From positions 6,620,501-6,684,500 of the forward strand of contig NZ_CP016808.1 in NCBI RefSeq assembly GCF_002741035.1: a stretch of DNA of 64,000 nucleotides, written 5' to 3'. A program made the position numbers and the translations under genes. This document shows, piece by piece, positions 45,401 through 54,245 of this stretch. Every line of letters begins with the position of its first letter. Within the stretch, counting starts at the first letter, position 1. A model generated the notes under the pieces. It worked only from the letters and a program-made list of their open reading frames with translations. It had not been told where the DNA came from and searched no databases. Source of the DNA: Paenibacillus sp. BIHB 4019 (GTDB lineage: Bacteria; Bacillota; Bacilli; Paenibacillales; Paenibacillaceae).

Positions 45401-47353
45401 CGTCCAGTATTCATTGGTCAGGTCGGCAAAATCAGGAGTAACTCTGTTGTCTTTGTAGTATTGAAGGACATCTTTTACATATTGCTTAAAGCGTTCTTGC
45501 TGAAGCTCTGTCTTAATCGGTTTATTCTCAAAAGTATCAATTGGACCACCACTGCCAGTTGCCCATGATGGATTCATGCCAAGTAGGAAATACCACTTGT
45601 GTCCCAGCGGTGCTACGCGTTTATATGATTCTAAACTTCTCTGAAGAATGCTGCTTTCATAGGGATAATAGGATCCGTCCAAATCACCAATGGCTTGGAA
45701 GTTCTGCGCTGGGATCGTTTCCCTGCTAAGTAGTGGGCCAAGCAATGTTAATCTGCTGTCAGGCACATCATAATTCGGAGTAAGAATATAACCGAACATA
45801 CTTGGATCGGCTTCCCGTTCCTCTGAGTCAAAATCAACGGTTACGGTAGGATTGGCTTTAACGGTTACGGTTACAGTAGTAGAATGGCCACCGCTTTCAG
45901 CTGTAATCGTTGCTTCCCCGACTTTTTCACCCGTAATAACACCAGTAGCATCGATTGCTGCCACTGCGGAATTTGAAGAACTGTAAGTAATTGCTTGATG
46001 ATTAGGGAACTGTACGCCGTTAGAATCCACCTGCAAAATAATGGTTTGGATCGTGCTATTTTCACTTACCGTATAATTATTGGATTCGAACATAATGGTA
46101 TCAATCGTAGGATTTGCGCTATATGCCCATACAGACAATTTGTCAAGATTAATCGCATCGGAATTGTCATTATTTGTAAGGCATTTGAAAGAGACCGTGT
46201 TTTCACCAGTATGCAAAGGAACCTTTATAATCTTTTCATCCCATGTGTTCCAAGTGGAATCTGTCCCTTTGAAACTCACATTGGAATTTGCGCCTCCGTT
46301 CACGGAAAGCCCTACCGTTCGATCATTTGGCCATCCGCCAACTTCTCCCGCGCTGTATCTTAGCGCAACAAAATACTCTCCGTCTGTGGGAACATGAATC
46401 GTAAATGTCGTCGTTGCCGTGCTGCTATTATCGTATCCCCCTACAAATCCGGTACCAGTATAGCCCGTATGCCCTTTATCAAATCGCGCTCCACCTGACA
46501 GGCTGGCATCTTCAGCTTGATAAACAACAGCATTAGGGTGAGCTTTCGTAGGCATGGTTATTTCTGCGGATACAACAACCTCAATTGTTGTCTGTAAAGT
46601 ACTGTATTGGGCCGTTACAATCGTTGTCCCTTCAGCCACTCCAATTATCTCGCCAGTATTCGCGTCCACTTTGGCTACGCTTTCATTTTCAGATGAGTAA
46701 ACAATACCCGAAGTTAACGCATTGGTAACTCCATTATCATAAGTTGCTTGTACTTCAGCAGTCTGCTTCCCGCCTACACTAACCGAAAGGGACTGGCTGG
46801 AAAATTGGACTGAAGTTATTGTTGTTGGAGCTCCATCCATCCAGTAATAAAAATAGTCGATACATATCCCATTTCCTGCACCGTTCGTTTCAATGGCAAT
46901 TGAATTTGTTCCGGGCTTCAGCTCTGCATCCGTATTAAAGTATTGCCAGTCGTCCCATGAGCTAGTCCCGGGGAAGGTAACCGTTGATTTCTCGCCATTG
47001 ACGTAAACATTGATAGATCGGTCATTGTTCCAACCGTTGACTGGTCCAGCGATATAGTTGAAAGCAAGTTTATACTGACCTGCGGTTGCTGCCGATACCG
47101 TGTACGTTATTTTAGATGCATTTCCACCATCGAGCACTCCGAAACCAGTACCAGAGTATGCATGATCTGTAGCGTCACCTGCATTATTCACAAATACGCC
47201 ATTCTCACCTTCTACGAGTACTGCACTTGCTGCTGCATCAACAGGCGGTACTGCTGTTCTTGAAGCTGCCGCAAATACCACATGGGTTGGCAGCATCACA
47301 AGAAGCATCGACATGACCATAAGTGTAGATAAGGTTGATCTTAATTTTTTCAT
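42467..47353 (-). CDS. SLH-anchored multidomain glycosidase, 1628 aa
   Basis: Large surface enzyme. Signal peptide (1-29); two carbohydrate-binding modules of the CBM35/CBM6 kind (~45-170, ~275-415), both with GWNNDRS / GWPNDRT and a closing Trp/Tyr-rich strand; two Ig-like Big_2 domains after them; a catalytic barrel (~510-880) of clan A type with likely acid/base in DLTNEYW and nucleophile in YIIWEEN; three to four fibronectin-III-like domains (~900-1370); another Big_2 domain; a Gly/Asn-rich linker; three SLH motifs (~1495-1628) that hold it to the cell wall polymer. I cannot name the GH family. It has its own 62-bp promoter module shared with the ABC and GH31 operons. Confidence 0.85.
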   Translation of the reverse strand: MKKLRSTLSTLMVMSMLLVMLPTHVVFAAASRTAVPPVDAAASAVLVEGENGVFVNNAGDATDHAYSGTGFGVLDGGNASKITYTVSAATAGQYKLAFNYIAGPVNGWNNDRSINVYVNGEKSTVTFPGTSSWDDWQYFNTDAELKPGTNSIAIETNGAGNGICIDYFYYWMDGAPTTITSVQFSSQSLSVSVGGKQTAEVQATYDNGVTNALTSGIVYSSENESVAKVDANTGEIIGVAEGTTIVTAQYSTLQTTIEVVVSAEITMPTKAHPNAVVYQAEDASLSGGARFDKGHTGYTGTGFVGGYDNSSTATTTFTIHVPTDGEYFVALRYSAGEVGGWPNDRTVGLSVNGGANSNVSFKGTDSTWNTWDEKIIKVPLHTGENTVSFKCLTNNDNSDAINLDKLSVWAYSANPTIDTIMFESNNYTVSENSTIQTIILQVDSNGVQFPNHQAITYSSSNSAVAAIDATGVITGEKVGEATITAESGGHSTTVTVTVKANPTVTVDFDSEEREADPSMFGYILTPNYDVPDSRLTLLGPLLSRETIPAQNFQAIGDLDGSYYPYESSILQRSLESYKRVAPLGHKWYFLLGMNPSWATGSGGPIDTFENKPIKTELQQERFKQYVKDVLQYYKDNRVTPDFADLTNEYWTGTEETFKGNWEAVREVFSEYIPIVGPGAVGFDGIPDFYIPYVSDNNLSLEGPSWHAYWTSDTYAPLSVMQNWKDKVAAYQSQYPEANGKYIIWEENNAGSKASDDWTRSMANVIRTGITQNIKGTMEAGNANGMSDLLTTNVNEENPAARREIWWVYYMFSQMSGKYVSVSTDYTEDFTAAASKDKEESKVIFVKNNTSGSVNLDMSNQPYSGQPIQVDLYKITSSETNGLEYQYSITPQSKEDLYITINDVAANESWMAVIKKLDAPPSFFFPITPDDGEVAITLPTLTWSTSQGAESYTVSVSANQDMTNPVIEQSGITGTSYTVESPLSIGQKYYWSATAENEKGSTAVSYDTKYAFIVGEHADVPGQFGPYMPSVGAPNESITPEFTWSSAYHATSYRVVVSKNENLSNPVINQSGITNVRGTGMFGPNSQGYYQPETGLDYDTTYYWAVFAANASGERPMNGPVHTFTTKAPGNSPTSFNLTEPANGAEDVSTRAVFSWQPSKNAFFYKFEVSPNADMSNPVIVRDRMIYNRYTTEPNVLLPNMAYYWRVTAYTKDLVYSSEATSGVISFKTEAVPSSPLLYAERENRGKVELRFQPSIGAASYKIKYGTKSGQYDRTISNVTGSPYEVAGLPNGTYYFAVVAENASGESSIWNERSVTLTSSNAEAVTGVTLNKSAMNLTVGTVGNLTATVLPANAANKQVTWISSNTSVATVDSSGKVTAITPGTATVTVKTAVGGKTAQAAVTVTSDSGSGNGNNNGGTGTGNGNNGNSTDNNGGNNNGTEPGSSVFTDLSGYAWAEEAIRALAQHGIIKGTSETTFEPGQGVTRAEFVTLIVRALKLKATVTDNFDDVSKDAYYYEALGIAKQLGMTLGSGANEFQPNHKISRQDMMVLVSRALKIAGIETRNGNESDLNGYSDKGNIASYAAEAVAALVSEGIVKGSGSGKINPQGSTTRAEAAVILYRVLTTFNRL

Positions 47354-47446
47354 AATTCTGCGCTCTCTCCTGTCTAATAGACTCTTACCATAATGAAAAA
47401 AAACGGCCCTCCTTCGGTACTCTAATGCTTTCTTAATTCAGTTTTG

Positions 47447-47508
47447 ATTGTAGCACTAAAGAAAGCGCTTTATTATCCCAATAATCTAAGATCATTGGAC
47501 TTATATAA
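47447..47508 (-). promoter_or_regulatory. promoter module P3: activator box, cre, -10 (SLH glycosidase)
   Basis: Minus strand: TTATATAAGTCC (47508-47497), then a cre-like AATAAAGCGCTTTCTTT centred at 47466/47467, then -10 TACAAT (47452-47447). No good -35 hexamer. The layout is identical in length (62 bp) to modules at 50772-50833 and 57295-57356. Confidence 0.65.
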
Positions 47509-47532
47509 GGTAATTTCTGTACTCTTACAAAC

Positions 47533-47571
47533 AAAAAGCCTAGACCGATTAATATCAGATCTAGGCTTTTT
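47533..47571. terminator. bidirectional terminator after the CUT1 permease genes
   Basis: AAAAAGCCTAGA and TCTAGGCTTTTT pair perfectly around a 15-base loop, with a T-run on each strand. It lies six bases after the permease stop and separates the ABC operon from the SLH glycosidase gene. Confidence 0.9.
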
Positions 47572-47576
47572 GTGAA

Positions 47577-48467
47577 CTATCCTTTTACTGCACCATTGGT
47601 CAATCCACTTACAATATACCTTTGTACAAAAAGGAAGATAAGCACTACAGGTAAGATGCTGACTGTACCAAATGCCATAGTGTTGTTCCAAGAAGTGCTC
47701 TGGAATCCTAAGAAGGTATAGATGCCAGCCGTAATCGGCCGCATGCTTTCCTTACTAATAAATGTCATGCCGTAAGCCAGATCTCCCCATGCAAACAAGA
47801 AGGAGAATACCATTGCCACAACTACGCCAGGTATCGCAATAGGAAGCATAATACGATAGAAGGTTGTGAAAATATTACACCCGTCAATTTTAGCCGACTC
47901 TTCAAGCTCTTTAGGCAAAGTTACAAAATAGGTGCGTAGAGTCACGATCGAGAAAGGAATACCTGCGGTTGCATTGGCCAATATGGTGCTCCAATAGCTT
48001 GCTCCTAAAAGTCCCATATGCTTGAATAGGATAAACAATGGCGTTAATAGCAGCGAGGCCGGTAGCATCTGCGTAACCAGAAACAGGAGCAAGAATAAAT
48101 ACCTTCCTGGGAATCTAAATCGGGCAAGTCCATATGAAGCAGGAATAGCTAGTAGAGTAGAAATACAGAGTGCACCACTAGCAATTATCCCACTGTTTCT
48201 AAATCCTTTAAACAGATCATAAGAGGATCCAGACAATTGATCTAAATAAGAATCAAATTGAATATGTTCTGGAAACCAACTAGGGTGTGTCTGGAAAATT
48301 TCAGCTTCTGTTTTGAGTGAAGTTATGATTAGCCAGTAGACTGGGAACAGGAAAAAAGCAACGATTACCATACTGAGGACAGGCACCAGCCATCTCCTCG
48401 ACCTTGGTGTTCTATTTGCTTTAGGCTTCGCTGGCAGAGTTAAGGTTGCTTGGCCGGTGCTCTTCAC
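47577..48467 (-). CDS. carbohydrate ABC permease, MalG/CUT1 type, 296 aa
   Basis: Inner-membrane subunit with six helices; EAA loop in KIDGCNIFTTFYRIMLPIA and C-terminus RYIVSGLTNGAVKG, as in MalG-like proteins. Starts with GTG (48467) after AAGGAGGAAC, overlapping the preceding permease stop (GTGA). No ATPase gene nearby. Neighbouring GH31, GH5 and SLH enzymes suggest a hemicellulose-derived oligosaccharide as substrate. Confidence 0.92.
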   Translation of the reverse strand: MKSTGQATLTLPAKPKANRTPRSRRWLVPVLSMVIVAFFLFPVYWLIITSLKTEAEIFQTHPSWFPEHIQFDSYLDQLSGSSYDLFKGFRNSGIIASGALCISTLLAIPASYGLARFRFPGRYLFLLLFLVTQMLPASLLLTPLFILFKHMGLLGASYWSTILANATAGIPFSIVTLRTYFVTLPKELEESAKIDGCNIFTTFYRIMLPIAIPGVVVAMVFSFLFAWGDLAYGMTFISKESMRPITAGIYTFLGFQSTSWNNTMAFGTVSILPVVLIFLFVQRYIVSGLTNGAVKG

Positions 48468-49348
48468 GAACGTTCCTCCTTATTTACAATTCGAAGATAA
48501 AGAATGCCAACGATAAGAAGGACCAAGAACATAACATTGGATACTGCTGCACCTTGACTATATTTAAATTCGTCGAATGAAAGCTTGTAGGCATACGTCG
48601 ACATCATTTGTGTTGCATTTACTGGTCCACCGTGGGTCGTAATAAGAACCAATTCGAAAACCTTAAACGTATAGATGAAACCTAATACAAGCAACGACAT
48701 GATTGCAGCCTTGAGCAGTGGTAGTGTAATTTTGTAAAATCTCTGGAAAACGTTAGCTCCATCAATGGCAGCACTTTCATAGATATCGCGAGGAATTGTC
48801 GTAAGACCCGTTGTCAGCAAGATCATGTTGAAGGGAATACCAATCCAACTGTTTGCCAATATAAGAACAATCATCGCTGTGACTGAATTAACAAGCCAAT
48901 CAATCGGATGATTGATAACGTGCAATTGCATCAAAAGTGCATTAGCTATACCATCTGAGCTAAACATGAACTTAAACATCATTGCTGTAATCGTAGCTGG
49001 CAGCAACCAGCTTATCATAACAAGTCCTCTTAAACGCGGCGCCAACCGGAAGGGAAGCGAGAATAACAAAGCCAGTCCCAATCCGATAATAAATTGAATG
49101 ATAATACTGCCTAATGTGTAGATCAATGTATTTATTAATGATTTGCCAAGAATACCTTCTTGAAATACTTCACGATAATTATCCCATCCAACGAAAGGTT
49201 GGTCGCCTGATGCGATATTCATTACGTTGACATCAATAAAACTCAAGCGAACATTATCAATGATTGGATAGCCAACAAAAAACAACATATAGATTAGGGC
49301 GGGGAGTACGAATAGATATCCCGCTATTCGTTCTTTGGACATTGCCAT
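48464..49348 (-). CDS. carbohydrate ABC permease, MalF/CUT1 type, 294 aa
   Basis: Partner permease, six helices, first helix GYLFVLPALIYMLFFVGYP, EAA loop in AIDGANVFQRFYKITLPLL. ATG 49348 with GGAAGGTG upstream. Lies 84 bases after the binding-protein gene and overlaps the next permease by four bases. Confidence 0.92.
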   Translation of the reverse strand: MAMSKERIAGYLFVLPALIYMLFFVGYPIIDNVRLSFIDVNVMNIASGDQPFVGWDNYREVFQEGILGKSLINTLIYTLGSIIIQFIIGLGLALLFSLPFRLAPRLRGLVMISWLLPATITAMMFKFMFSSDGIANALLMQLHVINHPIDWLVNSVTAMIVLILANSWIGIPFNMILLTTGLTTIPRDIYESAAIDGANVFQRFYKITLPLLKAAIMSLLVLGFIYTFKVFELVLITTHGGPVNATQMMSTYAYKLSFDEFKYSQGAAVSNVMFLVLLIVGILYLRIVNKEERS

Positions 49349-49432
49349 CGTTCATTACACCTTCCGGTTATAAATCGGAGTACATGAAGTACATACATGT
49401 ACTCCGTTGTTAAATGGTTTATTCGTGAATTT

Positions 49433-50725
49433 TTATTTCCCTAAAATCTTATCGATCTTCTCTTGAACCTTCTGAGTAATCTCATCAATGGATCCATGCA
49501 GCGTCAACGATTCGTTCAACGCTTCCGACAGTGCATTGGAGATTTCCGGCCATTTAGGATGAGGACCACGCGGCTGAGCATAGTTCATATTTTCCGTAAA
49601 CACTTTGAGCTGCTCGTTCTCCGACCAATATGGATCTGCAGCGACATCTTTACGGGGCGGGAAGTAGCCAAAGCTTTCATCGAACGGCTTCATTACTTCT
49701 GGTGAAGCTACGTATTTGATGAATTCAATTGCCTCTGCCTCGTTGTCACCTTTAACAACGCCAAGATTTTCTCCACCTAATACGGATGCGAACTCCTTAT
49801 CTTTTGGAACCAATGCAAGTCCAAATTTCAAATCAGGAGCTGTAGTCTTTAATTCGGGCAACTGCCAAGGACCATTAATCATCATCGCAACTTTACCTGT
49901 TGCAAACTTCTTCATCAGATCGGATTGCGTCCAGTTAATGACTTCTTTACTCATAGATCCATCTTTAACAAGGTCAGCCAAAAAGCTATAAGCATTTTTG
50001 CCTTCAGGAGTATTAACATTATTAAAGCTTGCACCTGCTGACAACAACCACGGGAGAAATTGGAATGTACCCTCTTCATTGGCTGGTGCACTAATCCCAA
50101 ATCCGGTTACATCGCCCTTAGTAAGGGTTTTCGCAGCCACCTTGAGTTCGTCCCATGTTTGAGGAGGCGTGACACCTGCATCTGCCAACAGCTTCTCATT
50201 ATAAAACAGTGCAAGGTTATTGCTTCCAAGCGGAATGCCGTATTGTTTGCCATCATAAACCGTCGAGCTCCAAGGACCCGGGAAGAATTGATCCTTGTCC
50301 GACCAATCTGCAAGTCGATCTGTGATATCCGCAAATAATCCCATTGCAGAATATGCTGCCGTATCAGGGTTATCAATAATCACCAAGTCTGGAAGATCAG
50401 AAGATGCCAATCCAATAGACAGCCGTTTTTTGAAATCTGCAAATGGAACATATACAGGATCAATGACAACTTCAGGATGTTCCTTATTAAAACCATCTGT
50501 AAGCGTTTTAATTTTATCAAAACGTTCTTTACCTTCGAAATAGAACCACAAAGTCATCTTTTTCGTTTCGGCAGACGATTTCTCGCCTGAAGCCGCTGCC
50601 GAAGGCGTAGCTTGTTGATTGCTTGTGTTACTAGTTATTTCATTGTTGTTGCCGCACCCGCCAAGCAGAACCGATGTTGCAAGAACCATTGTAAGACCCA
50701 TTGCTCCGAACGTCTTCTTTCTCAC
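49433..50725 (-). CDS. family-1 sugar-binding lipoprotein of CUT1 importer, 430 aa
   Basis: Extracellular lipoprotein with signal ending in lipobox VLLGGC (Cys ~24), Ser/Ala linker, then a MalE-like two-domain fold (KMTLWFYFEGKERF start, IKYVASPEVMKPFDE near the hinge). Start is GTG with a GGGGGAAG site. First gene of the importer operon and preceded by promoter module P1. The YesMN pair encoded just upstream is the obvious activator candidate. Confidence 0.92.
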   Translation of the reverse strand: MRKKTFGAMGLTMVLATSVLLGGCGNNNEITSNTSNQQATPSAAASGEKSSAETKKMTLWFYFEGKERFDKIKTLTDGFNKEHPEVVIDPVYVPFADFKKRLSIGLASSDLPDLVIIDNPDTAAYSAMGLFADITDRLADWSDKDQFFPGPWSSTVYDGKQYGIPLGSNNLALFYNEKLLADAGVTPPQTWDELKVAAKTLTKGDVTGFGISAPANEEGTFQFLPWLLSAGASFNNVNTPEGKNAYSFLADLVKDGSMSKEVINWTQSDLMKKFATGKVAMMINGPWQLPELKTTAPDLKFGLALVPKDKEFASVLGGENLGVVKGDNEAEAIEFIKYVASPEVMKPFDESFGYFPPRKDVAADPYWSENEQLKVFTENMNYAQPRGPHPKWPEISNALSEALNESLTLHGSIDEITQKVQEKIDKILGK

Positions 50726-50771
50726 ATTTCTTCCCCCTTGAACAATTCGTTATGTGATTAACTACACTCTT

Positions 50772-50833
50772 ATTGTAGAATTTTGAAAGCGTTTCGAAAA
50801 TTTTAAATAACTAATAATGGTGGACTTATATAA
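50772..50833 (-). promoter_or_regulatory. promoter module P1: activator box, cre, -10 (CUT1 importer)
   Basis: Minus strand: TTATATAAGTCC (50833-50822), AT-rich spacer, cre-like TTCGAAACGCTTTCAA (50798-50783), -10 TACAAT (50777-50772). The -35 position has only TTTCGA, so an activator is probably needed. CcpA on the cre would cover the core promoter and repress. Confidence 0.7.
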
Positions 50834-50847
50834 ACTACATTTGAACC

Positions 50848-52365
50848 TTATTTCTTATTTATTCGCTGATATTCGACAGGAGAAATCCCCATACTATCCC
50901 TAAATACACGAGAGAAATACTTAGCATCCGGATAACCGATTTGTTGCGCAATCTCGAATACCTTCATCTCTGAATGGATCAGCAATTGTTTCGCCAGATT
51001 GATTCGCATTTCTTTCATGTATGTGGAGTAACTTTTCCCAACTTCCTTGTTGAAAAGCGTACTTAAATACTCAGGTGTTATTCGAAGCAGCGAAGCAATC
51101 TCATCTAATGTAATTCCTTCCATGTATCGGCCATGAATGAGCTGCAACGCTTTATTCACACTTAAACTGTACACCTTATCTTTTTTAAAGAGAGCTGCTG
51201 TTTGATCTTCTATGGACAAAAGTGCATGAATAAATTCCGATTTCATCTGTACGCTCTGTATCCTATCAAGCCATTCATTCTGCCTTTTAAAAGCAACCTC
51301 ATCACCGTATTCAGCAGCGAGTAGGCTCAACAAAGTAGAAATAAACCGAACAGTCGCATCAATGATTTGCTGTGGATGATATAGAGCGGAGTAACAATAA
51401 TGATTCCAATCCCTGAAAACTTGCTGCAGCAACTCACGATTAGAATCGGTGATGGCCGATTTGATCCGATTATCCAACTGCTCGGGATAATGAAAAGGCT
51501 TTCTTTTCAGTCTTTCAATCTCGTTTTCACTATAAACCGCGATATCGGTATCTATGATTGACCATTTTCGATTGTGCCGTAACTTTCTATAACCGTCTCG
51601 CAGATCAATTAGGTGCCCAATCTGTACCATGCTGATAGTGACTTGCGATTCCATCTTGATCGAAGCAAGTAATTGTTCTATTAATAAGTCATTTTGTTCA
51701 ATTAACAAATTAACGGATTGATCTGGGGCGTTAACAAACAAAAGCCAGCTTGCTGTATTCCAAAGGGACAGCTTCTCTTTCAATGTGCTCTTAATTTCTG
51801 CAGAAACCTCCAGAAAGCTAGAACCGGCATACCATTGAATGATTTGAAAAGAACGATTAGGATTAATCGAGATGGTTCGCTCCAAATATCGGCATACAAG
51901 ATAGGGATCCACATCGTCATGCGTAAGAGTTTTAACAATTAAATATTCCGCTTGATCAACTAAGGGGAGATTAGGCAGTCCCAGCAATTGTTGATCGAGT
52001 AGCTCTTGCTCGATTTTCAATAATGAAGATCTAATATCACTGGCTGTGATCGGTTTTTCCAAATAATCGACGACACCTAATTGCAATGCCTTTTTGGCAT
52101 ATTCAAACTCTGAGAACCCGGTCAGAACAATGGTTTTATGCGTATGCCCCTTCACCTTTAGTTTATCGAGCATCTCGATACCCGACATGACGGGCATTTT
52201 AATATCCGTAATGACCAGATCCGGTCGCATACGATCTATACATTCGTATCCTTCTTGCCCATTTTCGGCTTCTGCAACGATTTTATAGGTCGGACTTATT
52301 TTTTCAATCAGGCGAACAATGCCTTCCCTCGAGTTAGCTTCATCTTCTACCACAATGATCTTCAT
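50848..52365 (-). CDS. YesN-type response regulator with AraC domain, 505 aa
   Basis: Receiver domain with EDE at 7-9 and phospho-acceptor Asp54 in LVITDIKMP, Lys in YLEKP; middle region of unknown fold; C-terminal double helix-turn-helix (~400-505, IGYPDAKYFSRVFRDSMG). ATG 52365 with GAGGGAGGAC upstream overlaps the kinase stop as ATGA. Likely activates the three promoter modules P1-P3 that surround it. Confidence 0.93.
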   Translation of the reverse strand: MKIIVVEDEANSREGIVRLIEKISPTYKIVAEAENGQEGYECIDRMRPDLVITDIKMPVMSGIEMLDKLKVKGHTHKTIVLTGFSEFEYAKKALQLGVVDYLEKPITASDIRSSLLKIEQELLDQQLLGLPNLPLVDQAEYLIVKTLTHDDVDPYLVCRYLERTISINPNRSFQIIQWYAGSSFLEVSAEIKSTLKEKLSLWNTASWLLFVNAPDQSVNLLIEQNDLLIEQLLASIKMESQVTISMVQIGHLIDLRDGYRKLRHNRKWSIIDTDIAVYSENEIERLKRKPFHYPEQLDNRIKSAITDSNRELLQQVFRDWNHYCYSALYHPQQIIDATVRFISTLLSLLAAEYGDEVAFKRQNEWLDRIQSVQMKSEFIHALLSIEDQTAALFKKDKVYSLSVNKALQLIHGRYMEGITLDEIASLLRITPEYLSTLFNKEVGKSYSTYMKEMRINLAKQLLIHSEMKVFEIAQQIGYPDAKYFSRVFRDSMGISPVEYQRINKK

Positions 52366-54116
52366 TTTACGTCCTCCCTCAAGTTCCAATTCGGTATTTG
52401 AATGGTGACTGTTGTTCCTTCGCCTTTGATACTGTCCACGTGGAACATGGCATGATTTGCGTAATAAATCTCAAGACGATTCATTACATTTTGCAAACCG
52501 ATTCCCTTTGAATCCGTTTGCAAAGAATCCAATGCCGCAGTGTCCATACCAGTGCCATTATCCGTTATTGCTACGGTGATATACTTATATTCCGTAATTG
52601 AAATCGTAATTTCGAGAAGCCCCCCCTGCTTGCGTCCTTCAAACCCGTGAATAATGGCATTCTCAATGATGGGCTGTATTAGCAATTTGGGGATAGGGTA
52701 TGACATTGCTTCTTCCGGACATTGCGTTACACAACGAAAGGATGAACGAAATCTATATTGCTGCAGATAAATATATTGATCCATCCATTGAAGCTCCTCA
52801 CGAATGGTCACCAATTTATTACTGTCTTTAATACTATAGCGAAGAATTTTCGCCAATCCCTTTAGCATTTCGCTAATTTGATGCTCTTCTTTTTCAATGG
52901 CTAACCAGTTGATCGAATCAAGTGTGTTATACAAAAAATGCGGGTTGATTTGAGCTTCTAGAGCTCGAATCTCCGCTTCCTTTTGCTTATCAACCGCTTC
53001 TTTCGTTTCAAGCATTGACTCGTTAATTCTTTGCATTAATTTATTAAATCCAAAGGCTATATGTGAAATTTCATCCTTCGATTGGTTGCTATCTACTTGG
53101 ACATCTAATATACCTTGTTGGGCAGTCCGCATCCCTCTAAGAATATTGCGAATGGACGAGGAAAGACGACCTGAAAAATAATAGATTAGAATGACGGTAA
53201 TGAACACGGCTAACACGCCAATAAAGATGCTCAGTCTCCTCATAACATACATTTCATTGAACAATTCATTTTCATCAATGAGGTTATAAATGATCAGTCC
53301 ACTCTTAGCGTTTTCAAACTCATTCTCAATGGTGGAACTGGTAGTCACATTAAGAACCGGATTACCAATAGCAGCTTTATCCGGTGACGATACGATAATC
53401 CCCTGCTTGTTAACCAAATAATTCCGGTTTTCAATAGCAGCAGAAGTCTCTGAACTGACCTCTGTCAGATTAATCGCTTGGGCAAGTACAGATTCATATA
53501 TGGTAATGACTACAACGCCGATTCCACTCAGATTTAAGCTGTTATAGTCGATTAGCTTATGAGCCATATGGAAACCGTATTTTTCATTATTATTAATGTT
53601 GTCTATTTTCTCTGGCTCATAAATTAAAGTTTTAGAATGATCTATCGCTTGATAATAGATCGGTAAAGTTCTAACATCATCCACGTTAGACCAAAGATTA
53701 TCAAAAGGTGACCCTGTCTGCCGATCGTAGCTAATATTCGATCCGCCCGCTGTAAAGATAGACACACTGCGAATAGCAGATTTTGCATACGAATAACTGG
53801 CCAGCAGATTAATTAGCTGCCGTTTATTAATTTCTAGATTGGCACCTGATAAATTTATATTATTTACCAATTGAACAACTTCGTCATTCGTTATAATTTG
53901 TTTAATAATATCATCGTAAGCCTGAATGGAAGTGTCCATATTCTTGGATGTCTGTAATAGATTAGCTTGGACAAGGACATCAATTTTGTTCTTCATTGCT
54001 GAACTTGAAACGTAATATGATATGATTTGTACGAGAATAACGGGTAAGAGACTGACCAACATGAAAGAAACAATTAATTTATTTCGAAAACTAACTCCTC
54101 GAAATGCCAGCATCAT
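52362..54116 (-). CDS. YesM-type sensor histidine kinase, 584 aa
   Basis: Membrane kinase: first helix at ~15-38, extracellular sensing part to ~285, second helix ~290-312, HAMP, phosphoacceptor in NPHFLYNTLDSINWLA, ATP-binding motifs DNGTGMD and SKGIGLQNVMNRLEIYY. The ATG at 54116 with GGAG six bases upstream is chosen; the frame continues to a TTG at 54128. Paired with the regulator by ATGA overlap. Confidence 0.92.
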   Translation of the reverse strand: MMLAFRGVSFRNKLIVSFMLVSLLPVILVQIISYYVSSSAMKNKIDVLVQANLLQTSKNMDTSIQAYDDIIKQIITNDEVVQLVNNINLSGANLEINKRQLINLLASYSYAKSAIRSVSIFTAGGSNISYDRQTGSPFDNLWSNVDDVRTLPIYYQAIDHSKTLIYEPEKIDNINNNEKYGFHMAHKLIDYNSLNLSGIGVVVITIYESVLAQAINLTEVSSETSAAIENRNYLVNKQGIIVSSPDKAAIGNPVLNVTTSSTIENEFENAKSGLIIYNLIDENELFNEMYVMRRLSIFIGVLAVFITVILIYYFSGRLSSSIRNILRGMRTAQQGILDVQVDSNQSKDEISHIAFGFNKLMQRINESMLETKEAVDKQKEAEIRALEAQINPHFLYNTLDSINWLAIEKEEHQISEMLKGLAKILRYSIKDSNKLVTIREELQWMDQYIYLQQYRFRSSFRCVTQCPEEAMSYPIPKLLIQPIIENAIIHGFEGRKQGGLLEITISITEYKYITVAITDNGTGMDTAALDSLQTDSKGIGLQNVMNRLEIYYANHAMFHVDSIKGEGTTVTIQIPNWNLREDVK

Positions 54117-54187
54117 TTTCATCTCCAATTATAGTGTCTATGCATCTTTTCCATCACTATACGACAACAGCTATCAAAAAGCATAGT

Positions 54188-54223
54188 AGCCAAAGCAACT
54201 GCGTTGCTGCAGATGCTTTGGCT
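54188..54223 (-). terminator. hairpin after the GH31 gene
   Basis: AGCCAAAGCA and TGCTTTGGCT pair around a 16-base partly self-complementary loop, 22 bases after the GH31 stop. The T-run is about eight bases further on, so termination may be weak. Confidence 0.55.
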
Positions 54224-54245
54224 CATTATTTTCTGCTATCAAGTT

